A stretch of 5,848 nt of DNA from JBJHBY01 sp050485745. Lineage in GTDB: Bacteria > Pseudomonadota > Gammaproteobacteria > Pseudomonadales > CAMLJR01. The DNA is taken from the NCBI GenBank assembly GCA_050485745.1, contig JBJHBY010000219.1, positions 1 through 5,848 of the forward strand, given 5' to 3'. The notes beneath the pieces are model-generated. The model saw only the letters and a program-made list of their open reading frames with translations, was not told the DNA's origin and ran no database searches. Shown here piece after piece: positions 1-4,806 of the stretch (its first letter is position 1; each line of letters begins with the position of its first letter). The translations under genes were made by a program, and so were the position numbers.

Positions 1-997
1 GCATGATGCGCGACATGATCACCCCGTAGCGCAGACCCGCGAACACCTCGTAATAGTGACGCTCCGCCGCGGAGAAGCCCGTTTCCTGTTCCCACAGCGC
101 CAGGGTTTCGGTGTGGCTGGGCAGGCCCTCCAGGCGGGGCATGCCCAGGGTTTCGCTGAAGAAGCGATCCAGATAGTTCCACCAGACCACGTCCTGCAGG
201 GGATTGCCGAGGGTGACCATTTCCCAGTCGAGCACCGCGTTCACCTGTTGGCAGTCCTCGCTGAACATCATGTTGCCGATGCGCGAGTCGCCCCAGCACA
301 GAGTGGTGGGTTCGTCCTTCGGCTGGTTGGCGCGCAGCCAGGCCATGGCCTCTTCCGCGACCGGGCAGGCATGCCCCTCCAGCCCCCAGTCCATGTAGTT
401 CTGCCAGTAGCCCAGTTGTTGCTGCAGTGCCGTGTCGCCGAGCTGTGGCCGCGCCAGATTGCCGAAACCAAGTGCCTTGTGGTCCAGGCGGTGGATCCGC
501 GCCATGGTGCGCAGGCCGACATTCCACAGCGCACGGCGCTGCTCGGGGCCGGCCTCCTCCATGAACCAGCCCCCCATGGTGTAGGGCGGCATGTCACCCG
601 GCACCCGGCCCTCGATGCGTTGCATCACATAAAAGGGCGTACCCAGTACGGCCCGGTCCGTTTCCAGCCCGAGCAGTAGTGGCACCGGGATGTCGGTTTG
701 CTTGCCGAGCGTATCCATCACCCGGTATTGCAGGCCCAGGTCGTATTCGGGGAATACCGGCTTGGCCACTTCCGGCTGCAGCCTGCCCACACAGGGGTGG
801 CTCACCTGCTTGCCCTGTTCCCGCCAGGCGGCATCGAACAGCAGGGTGACATTGGACATGCCCGATGCCTCAGGGATCCGGAGGTCGGAAATAGTTACCG
901 GTTCGCCTCCGGCGATGCCGTTCTGAAACCAGGCTTCTAGCTTGCGGCGTGTGCCTTCCAGGTCTTCCACCAGGGGGGTGGGGCGTTCGTTCTTCAC
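1..997 (-). CDS. Phosphotransferase family protein (APH-like; ACAD10/ACAD11/LvaA type), C-terminus cut by window edge
   Basis: This is a kinase-fold protein of the aminoglycoside-phosphotransferase-like group; 332 residues are visible and the 3' end lies beyond base 1. Seen: a SGMSNVTLLF glycine-rich-loop region (residues 45-54), VGRLQPE (70-76) where the ATP-binding strand lies, YVMQRIEGRVPG (123-134), the Brenner loop CWGDSRIGNMMF (234-245) with Asp237 and Asn242, and the metal-binding motif VLDWEMVTLGNPLQDV (255-270) with Asp257. The usual His of HGD is Trp235, a variant I recall in this subfamily. The GTG start at 997 is supported by GGAGG at 1006-1010 with an 8-base spacer; an ATG at 1004 is out of frame and only 1 base from that site. 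Known relatives include the kinase domains of ACAD10/ACAD11 and Pseudomonas LvaA, which phosphorylate 4-hydroxyacyl-CoAs. Aminoglycoside resistance is unlikely. It is divergent from the thiolase-DUF35-MaoC operon, which suggests a shared acyl-CoA pathway. The substrate is unknown. Confidence 0.9.
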   Translation of the reverse strand, partial: MKNERPTPLVEDLEGTRRKLEAWFQNGIAGGEPVTISDLRIPEASGMSNVTLLFDAAWREQGKQVSHPCVGRLQPEVAKPVFPEYDLGLQYRVMDTLGKQTDIPVPLLLGLETDRAVLGTPFYVMQRIEGRVPGDMPPYTMGGWFMEEAGPEQRRALWNVGLRTMARIHRLDHKALGFGNLARPQLGDTALQQQLGYWQNYMDWGLEGHACPVAEEAMAWLRANQPKDEPTTLCWGDSRIGNMMFSEDCQQVNAVLDWEMVTLGNPLQDVVWWNYLDRFFSETLGMPRLEGLPSHTETLALWEQETGFSAAERHYYEVFAGLRYGVIMSRIM

Positions 998-1038
998 GGT
1001 TCATGCCTCCGGGTATCTGTTGATTCCACTTATTCGCA

Positions 1039-1055
1039 ATAGCTCATTACGCTAT
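1039..1055. promoter_or_regulatory. Inverted repeat ATAGC-N7-GCTAT, candidate operator
   Basis: The 5-bp arms ATAGC (1039-1043) and GCTAT (1051-1055) are perfect, separated by TCATTAC. The repeat lies about 42 bases upstream of the phosphotransferase start, where a repressor could block that gene. Short repeats of this size arise by chance, and no regulator gene is in the window, so the operator role is a guess. Confidence 0.25.
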
Positions 1056-1065
1056 CAGAAAACAG

Positions 1066-1080
1066 TACGACCGTATAGTC
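1066..1080. promoter_or_regulatory. Overlapping palindromes TACG-AC-CGTA and GAC-N6-GTC, candidate operator
   Basis: TACG (1066-1069) and CGTA (1072-1075) form a 10-bp near-palindrome. It overlaps GAC (1069-1071) and GTC (1078-1080), which flank CGTATA. Palindromes built on TACG/CGTA are common in operators of TetR-family regulators of acyl-CoA genes (general knowledge), and this one lies near the middle of the divergent region. The assignment is inferred from position and symmetry only. Confidence 0.25.
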
Positions 1081-1148
1081 AGATGGGCGCGGATCGCGAC
1101 AATAAGCTTTGAGGCGGTATCGGGCAGGGCGGCTGTCTGTTTTTGTCA

Positions 1149-1178
1149 TTGATTTGGTGTCGGGCTGTGCTGTTATAT
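1149..1178 (+). promoter_or_regulatory. Candidate sigma-70 promoter of the thiolase-DUF35-MaoC operon
   Basis: A -35-like TTGATT (1149-1154) is followed after 18 bases by TTATAT (1173-1178); GTTATA one base to the left gives a 17-base spacer. Transcription would start near 1185, leaving a leader of about 25 bases before the ATG at 1211. Neither hexamer is perfect. Confidence 0.4.
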
Positions 1179-1210
1179 GGCATTAATATTGAGGGTCATG
1201 GTGGTTACCA

Positions 1211-2410
1211 ATGAACAAATTCAGACACTCCGCCATTGTTGGTCTGGCCGAGTTCAAGCCCTGCAAGCTTGGCCCGGCGATGCCGTCGGGCACCAGTCTG
1301 GAGCAGATGGCCGAGCTCACCGCCCAGGCGCTGGCGGATGCCGGATTGCAGCTCGGGCAGATCGACGGGCTGGTTACGGGCAGTCTGGTCGAGGCCGAGA
1401 CCTTTGTTCCGGCCACGGTCGCCGAATACCTGGGCTTGCGCGTGCGCTTTGCCGAGCGCATGGACCTGGGGGGTGCGTCGGCGGTCAGCGGTGTGATCCG
1501 CGCTGCCATGGCGGTGGAAATGGGGTTGGCCGAAACCGTGCTGGTGCTGCTGCCCTCGGGCTTTGTGGCGCCGCCAGCTGGCGCCGACCAGGATTCCGGG
1601 ATGGATTTCGGCGCCTCCAGTGGCCACTACGGTTCGCCCCAGGCGGAGTTCGAGATTCCCTACGGCCACCTCGCGCAGAACACCGCCTATGGCCTGATTG
1701 CACAGCGCTATGCCGCGGTCTACGGCTATGATCCGGTCGCGGCGGCGCGCATCGCGGTGGACCAGCGCGTCAATGCCTGCGCCAACCCGATGGCGATCTT
1801 CCATGACAAACCGATCAGTGTCGAGGAAGTCCTTGCCAGCCGTATGATCGCACCCCCCCTGCGCCTGCTGGAAATCGTCATGCCGGTCTGGGGGGGCGGG
1901 GCGGTCATCGTCGCACGGGCCGATGGTTCCGGCGGCTGGCCGCGAAGGCCGGCGCGCATCACCGGGGTGGGCGAATACCTTGCAGTCAAGTCGGCGGCCT
2001 ACGCGGAGGACATGCTGGACACGCCCATCCGCCAGGCCTCACAACAGGCCTTCGCCATGGCCGGAACCACCCCCGCGGCGATGGATCTGGCCCAGATCTA
2101 CGACTGCTACACCATTACCGTGATCCTGACCCTGGAAGACGCGGGCTTCTGTGCCAAGGGCGAGGGCATGCGCTTCGTGCGCGAGCATGACCTGACCTGG
2201 CGCGGGGATTTCCCGGTCAACACCCATGGCGGCCAGCTGGGCTTCGGCCAGCCCGGGCAGGCCGGTGGCATGACCCAGGTCGTGGAGGCCGTGCGCCAGT
2301 TGCGCGGAGAGGCAGGAGGGCGTCAATTGCGGCGCTGTGAGCGGGTGTATGTCTCGGGTACCGGCGGGCTGATGAGCGAGCAGTCCGCCCTGATTCTGGA
2401 GGGCGCGTAA
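1211..2410 (+). CDS. Thiolase-superfamily protein (SCP-x/Ltp2-like) lacking classical catalytic residues
   Basis: The 399-residue product spans a full thiolase fold, the usual length for SCP-x-type thiolase-like proteins. Family landmarks are visible: an N-terminal half with DLGGASAVSGVIRAAMAV (85-102), VMPVWGGGAVIVAR (223-236), then LAQIYDCYTITVILTLEDAG (293-312), NTHGGQLGFGQPGQAGG (337-353) and VYVSGTGGLMSE (379-390). Where classical thiolases have the nucleophilic Cys there is GGAS; the GHP His is Gln347 (GFGQPG); the C-terminal CxGGG is SGTGG. A standard Claisen thiolase mechanism is therefore doubtful. Ltp2-type members of this fold are steroid side-chain aldolases that use tyrosines and need a DUF35 partner; Tyr297 and Tyr300 are candidate equivalents. 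The gene abuts the DUF35 gene with no spacer and a MaoC gene follows. The ATG at 1211 has GGTGG (1200-1204) 6 bases upstream; GAGGG (1191-1195) is farther away. Possible roles are aldolase, thiolase or acyltransferase on an acyl-CoA; the substrate is unknown. Confidence 0.9.
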   Translation: MNKFRHSAIVGLAEFKPCKLGPAMPSGTSLEQMAELTAQALADAGLQLGQIDGLVTGSLVEAETFVPATVAEYLGLRVRFAERMDLGGASAVSGVIRAAMAVEMGLAETVLVLLPSGFVAPPAGADQDSGMDFGASSGHYGSPQAEFEIPYGHLAQNTAYGLIAQRYAAVYGYDPVAAARIAVDQRVNACANPMAIFHDKPISVEEVLASRMIAPPLRLLEIVMPVWGGGAVIVARADGSGGWPRRPARITGVGEYLAVKSAAYAEDMLDTPIRQASQQAFAMAGTTPAAMDLAQIYDCYTITVILTLEDAGFCAKGEGMRFVREHDLTWRGDFPVNTHGGQLGFGQPGQAGGMTQVVEAVRQLRGEAGGRQLRRCERVYVSGTGGLMSEQSALILEGA

Positions 2411-2830
2411 ATGAACCTGCAGCGACCCATGCCGGTGCCGACCCCGGTCACCCGGCCATTCTGGGATGCCCTGCGCGAGCACCGCATCCAGTTGCAGCAG
2501 TGCGCGGACTGCCATCGCTGGATCTGGTATCCGCGGGCCCGCTGCCAGCACTGTGGTGGCGGCAGCCTGCACTGGCGGGAGATCAGCGGTCGGGGGCGTC
2601 TCTACAGCTTCTGCGTCACGACGGTGCCAACCGCGCCGGTTTTTGCCGACGAACTACCGCAGCGCCTGGCCATCATCGAGCTCGAGGAGGGGGTGCGCCT
2701 GACCAGCACCCTGGTGGGGGTTGTGGACGACGCCGGCCTGCGGGTCGGCATGGCTGTGCGCCCCCACTTCGATGACAGTGGCCCGGTCACGCTGTTACGC
2801 TTCGAGCCGGTGCCGGAAGGCGATGCCTGA
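2411..2830 (+). CDS. DUF35 zinc-ribbon/OB-fold protein, partner of the thiolase-like protein
   Basis: The 139-residue product is a standalone DUF35 protein of typical size. It has an N-terminal helix (TRPFWDALREHRIQLQQC, 14-31), a rubredoxin-like zinc ribbon with CADC (31-34) and CQHC (45-48), so four Cys ligands, and then a beta-rich OB fold (about 60-135; GRGRLYSFCVT, 60-70). DUF35 proteins typically bind thiolase-fold proteins; in the Ltp2-ChsH2 aldolase the DUF35 domain sits on the thiolase-fold dimer and is needed for activity. Here the ATG follows the thiolase TAA directly. Its Shine-Dalgarno GGAGG (2398-2402) lies inside the end of the thiolase gene, 8 bases upstream, so translation is probably coupled. 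It is most likely the non-catalytic subunit of the complex. Confidence 0.93.
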   Translation: MNLQRPMPVPTPVTRPFWDALREHRIQLQQCADCHRWIWYPRARCQHCGGGSLHWREISGRGRLYSFCVTTVPTAPVFADELPQRLAIIELEEGVRLTSTLVGVVDDAGLRVGMAVRPHFDDSGPVTLLRFEPVPEGDA

Positions 2831-2848
2831 GACGAGGATCGACAGAAC

Positions 2849-3319
2849 GTGACAACCCGCATTCGCTTTGATGACATCGACGCCCTGCAGGCGCAGATCA
2901 CCGAGGAGTTTGGCGACTGGTCGCCACCTGTGGAAGTGCCGCAGAGCCTGATCAGTGCGTTCGCCGACCTGACCGGCGACCACATGTGGATCCATCTCGA
3001 CGAGGAGCGCTGCCGGCGCGAGAGTCCCTACGGCCGGCCCATCGCCCACGGTTTTCTGGTGCTGTCGCTGCTGCCGATGCTGCAGACCGTGCCCCGTTTC
3101 GAATTGACTGACTACAGCCTGATGGTGAACTACGGTTCGGACCGTCTGCGTTTTACCGGTGCGGTACCGGCCGGCAGCCAGATCCATGCCCGTAGCCGCC
3201 TCAAGGAGGTGCGCGCGGTGAAGGGTGGGGGCACGGTCATCAACCTGGAGCACCACATCCATGTGGTGGGTGAGGCGCACCCCGCGATGATCTATGACCT
3301 GCTGGTGCGCTTCAGCTGA
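2849..3319 (+). CDS. MaoC/NodN-family (R)-enoyl-CoA hydratase (dehydratase)
   Basis: The 156-residue product is a single hot-dog-fold MaoC-like protein of NodN type. The hydratase motif is clear: FADLTGDHMWIHLDEERC (38-55), with the conserved Asp44 and His49 in the D-x4-H spacing of (R)-specific enoyl-CoA hydratases, followed by GRPIAHGFLVLSLLP (62-76). Enzymes of this family hydrate trans-2-enoyl-CoA to (R)-3-hydroxyacyl-CoA, or the reverse, in the cytoplasm. The start is GTG at 2849, with GAGGA (2834-2838) 10 bases upstream, a modest ribosome site. It follows the DUF35 stop by 18 bases and is the last gene of the operon. It would supply a hydroxyacyl-CoA to the thiolase-like/DUF35 complex, as ChsH1-ChsH2 does for Ltp2, although those hydratases are heteromeric and this one stands alone. 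The chemistry is well supported; the substrate is not known. Confidence 0.92.
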   Translation: MTTRIRFDDIDALQAQITEEFGDWSPPVEVPQSLISAFADLTGDHMWIHLDEERCRRESPYGRPIAHGFLVLSLLPMLQTVPRFELTDYSLMVNYGSDRLRFTGAVPAGSQIHARSRLKEVRAVKGGGTVINLEHHIHVVGEAHPAMIYDLLVRFS

Positions 3320-3333
3320 GGGCGCGAACCCGT

Positions 3334-3681
3334 CTATTCGTCGTCTTCCGTCATTTCGACATCGCGCCGGTAGCCGGTGCGGGTGCAGCCCAGGCAGCGG
3401 ACGAAAGTGGTCTTCGCGGGCCCCACCACGAGGGTTTCCGCGGCCTGGCCGACATTGCCTCCGGCCAGGGAGAAGGGCAGGCTCACCACGAAGGCGGCGG
3501 AGCCCAGTACCGTTGCCACCAGGCCGATGGGGCGCGCCACCACCAGATCACCGGCCATGGCCAGCGCACTCGGGTTTTCGTCGTTGTGCTGTGCAAACGC
3601 CATGTGCGGGGCGAGCAGCACCAGGGCCAGGCTCGCGACCAGAGCCATGCGGGTACGTGGCTGCGGGCGTTGTACGGTCAT
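3334..3681 (-). CDS. Small exported or membrane protein of unknown function
   Basis: The 115-residue product has a basic N-terminus (MTVQRPQPRTR), a hydrophobic signal-peptide core (12-27) and a likely signal peptidase I site AFA-Q after residue 30. A second hydrophobic stretch follows (about 47-72, PIGLVATVLGSAAFVVSLPF), then the turn GGNVGQAAETLVVGPAKTTF (74-93), a CLGC pair (Cys96, Cys99) and an acidic tail. It resembles short conserved gammaproteobacterial proteins sometimes annotated loosely as multidrug transporter; that name is not supported, since one or two hydrophobic segments cannot form a transporter. The start at 3681 is chosen for GGGGAG (3690-3695) 8 bases upstream and for the signal peptide that follows at once; an ATG at 3777 would add 32 residues with no such support. 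It converges on the MaoC gene, 14 bases from its stop, and lies downstream of mutM on the same strand. The function is unknown. Confidence 0.8.
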   Translation of the reverse strand: MTVQRPQPRTRMALVASLALVLLAPHMAFAQHNDENPSALAMAGDLVVARPIGLVATVLGSAAFVVSLPFSLAGGNVGQAAETLVVGPAKTTFVRCLGCTRTGYRRDVEMTEDDE

Positions 3682-3765
3682 GCTTGATTCTCCCCGGCGT
3701 TCTGGCGCCGTCATCCCGGGCGGGGCGATGGCCCCGGCCATTCCTCGTTGCACAGTGGCAACAGC

Positions 3766-3803
3766 ATTATCCATCATAGTTGCTGCGGGCCTGACTGGCC
3801 AAA
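3766..3803 (-). promoter_or_regulatory. Candidate sigma-70 promoter of the small exported protein gene
   Basis: On the minus strand TTGGCC (3797-3802) and TATGAT (3773-3778) are separated by 18 bases, with a second -10-like GATAAT at 3766-3771. Initiation would fall near 3766 or just beyond, giving a leader of roughly 80 bases before the start at 3681. A promoter here would make the gene independent of mutM and would place the upstream ATG at 3777 outside the transcript. Confidence 0.35.
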
Positions 3804-3866
3804 CGTCGTCGCTGCCTTTTGTGAGCTGTTGCGCCTTGCATGCCCCTCGTTGAGTGGAATCCGGGT

Positions 3867-4679
3867 TCAGCGCTGGCAGGTCGGGCAGAACACGCTGCTG
3901 CGCTGGCCCAGGCGCAATTCACGCAAAGTGCTGCCGCAGGTGGTACATGCCTCACCAGCCCGGCCGTAGACGTGCAGTGACTGGCTGAAGTAGCCGGGCT
4001 GGCCGTCGCCACCGACAAAGTCGCGCAGGGTGGTGCCGCCCTGGGCAATGGCGCGCTGCAGCACGGTGACGACCTCGGAGGCGAGCTGGCCGTAACGGGC
4101 CCGACTGATGCGCCCGGCGGCGCGATCCGGGCGGATGCCGGCCAGGAACAGCGCCTCATTGGCGTAGATGTTGCCCACGCCCACGACGATGCGCTGATCC
4201 ATCAGGAACGTCTTTACCGCGGCGCTGCGGCCGCGACTGAGCCGATACAGGTAATCGCTGTTGAAATCCGGGCCCAGGGGCTCGGGCCCCAGATGGAGCA
4301 GCAATGGGTGTGGCTGCCCCGCCGGTTGCCACAGGGCGGCGCCGAAGCGACGTGGGTCGGTCAGGCGCAGGGCCAGGCCGCTGTCCAGCTCCAGATCGAG
4401 GTGATCGTGGCGCCCGGCGACACTGCCGGCGGGGACCAGGCGCAGGCTGCCCGACATGCCCAGATGCAGCAGCAGCTGCCCCACCCCGGCATTCAGCAGC
4501 AGATATTTGGCACGGCGCTCCACGCCCTGGATCACCTGGCCTTCGAGATGCTCCGCAAGCGCCGGGGGCACAGGCCAGCGCAGGCGCGGCTGGCGCACAC
4601 GCACAGCAATGACGCAGCGCCCGCTGATGTGGGGTGCGATACCGCGACGGGTGGTTTCGACTTCAGGCAGTTCTGGCAT
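3867..4679 (-). CDS. mutM: Formamidopyrimidine-DNA glycosylase (8-oxoguanine glycosylase/AP lyase)
   Basis: MutM (Fpg) removes 8-oxoguanine and ring-opened purines from DNA and cuts the abasic site by beta,delta-elimination, starting base excision repair. The 270-residue product is full length. The N-terminus MPELPEVETTRRGI gives the catalytic Pro (residue 2, exposed after Met removal) and Glu3. Lys58 in RRAKYLLL, the intercalation residues Met75, Arg110 and Phe112 (LTDPRRFG), the helix-two-turn-helix GVGNIYANEALF (167-178) with Asn170, and the QPGYFSQSLHVYGR segment (227-240) are all present. The zinc finger is complete: Cys245, Cys248, Cys265 and Cys268, with Arg260 at its tip. The start is fixed because Pro must follow the initiator Met. 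The ribosome site is weak (GGGGA at 4693-4697, 13 bases upstream). The gene is divergent from the hydantoinase gene, and nothing suggests a functional link to either neighbour. Confidence 0.98.
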   Translation of the reverse strand: MPELPEVETTRRGIAPHISGRCVIAVRVRQPRLRWPVPPALAEHLEGQVIQGVERRAKYLLLNAGVGQLLLHLGMSGSLRLVPAGSVAGRHDHLDLELDSGLALRLTDPRRFGAALWQPAGQPHPLLLHLGPEPLGPDFNSDYLYRLSRGRSAAVKTFLMDQRIVVGVGNIYANEALFLAGIRPDRAAGRISRARYGQLASEVVTVLQRAIAQGGTTLRDFVGGDGQPGYFSQSLHVYGRAGEACTTCGSTLRELRLGQRSSVFCPTCQR

Positions 4680-4717
4680 GGCGTGTCAGAGATCCCCTTT
4701 ATCCTGACTGGGTATTC

Positions 4718-4748
4718 TAAGGCACCTCTATAAACCAGAGGTGCCCTA
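4718..4748. repeat. Strong inverted repeat in the mutM/hydantoinase divergent region
   Basis: GGCACCTCT (4721-4729) and AGAGGTGCC (4737-4745) are perfect 9-bp arms around the loop ATAAACC. Allowing one mismatch the arms extend to 12 bp (4718-4729 and 4737-4748). CTAAGG also occurs as a direct repeat at 4717-4722 and 4746-4751. There is no T-run on either side, so an intrinsic terminator is unlikely. It lies about 24 bases upstream of the TACAAT of the hydantoinase gene and about 40 bases upstream of mutM. It could be an operator, a hairpin in the mutM leader, or a solo palindromic repeat element. Confidence 0.7.
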
Positions 4749-4771
4749 AGGTTCCACTGGGGGAGGCGGGT

Positions 4772-4777
4772 TACAAT
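4772..4777 (+). promoter_or_regulatory. Candidate -10 element of the hydantoinase A gene
   Basis: TACAAT is a good -10 hexamer and would start transcription near 4784, about 23 bases before the GTG. No good -35 is found at the right distance (GGTTCC at 4750-4755 is the nearest), which suggests a weak or activator-dependent promoter. Confidence 0.35.
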
Positions 4778-4806
4778 GCGGCTCGGTTCCTGCTTGGGGG
4801 TAAATC

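Larger units (their letters stand above)
998..1210. promoter_or_regulatory. Divergent intergenic region between phosphotransferase and thiolase operon
   Basis: This 213-base stretch is visibly more AT-rich than its flanks and has no convincing gene. It must hold the promoters of both divergent transcription units. It contains the Shine-Dalgarno of the leftward gene (GGAGG on the minus strand, 1006-1010), two short inverted repeats (1039-1055 and 1066-1080) and a candidate rightward promoter (1149-1178). No clear sigma-70 promoter for the leftward gene was found. Confidence 0.6.

Noticed and set aside
56..679. Open frame on the plus strand (207 codons)
   Set aside because: It is antisense to the phosphotransferase, which has intact kinase motifs and a good ribosome site. 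No family is recognisable in the plus-strand translation.
1..997. Aminoglycoside resistance gene
   Set aside because: The WGDSRIGN and DWEMVTLGNPLQD motifs match the ACAD10/11-like acyl-CoA-associated group, and the neighbours are acyl-CoA genes with no mobile element.
1002..1004. ATG as start of the phosphotransferase gene
   Set aside because: It is out of frame with the kinase motifs and only 1 base from the GGAGG; its frame ends after 44 codons. The GTG at 997 has the right spacing.
1205..2572. Several minus-strand open frames opposite the thiolase and DUF35 genes (for example 1205-1804 and 2039-2572)
   Set aside because: They are shadows of well-supported plus-strand genes and show no recognisable motifs.
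1211..3319. Direct assignment as the steroid side-chain genes ltp2/chsH1/chsH2
   Set aside because: DUF35 is not fused to a MaoC domain, only one MaoC gene is present, and no other steroid gene is visible. The resemblance is to the architecture, not proven orthology.
3320..3333. Intrinsic terminator between the convergent MaoC and small-protein genes
   Set aside because: The 14-base gap and flanking bases show no stem followed by a T-run on either strand.
3728..3762. Palindromic ATGGCC-CC-GGCCAT (3728-3741) and GTTGC-N6-GCAAC (3747-3762) upstream of the small-protein gene
   Set aside because: The first has a loop too short for a hairpin and the second only 5-bp arms. No T-run follows, and they are too weak to call regulatory or terminator features.
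3682..3777. Upstream ATG (3777) for the small exported protein
   Set aside because: It would bury the signal peptide behind 32 extra residues; GGGGAG stands 8 bases before the ATG at 3681, and the likely promoter overlaps 3777.
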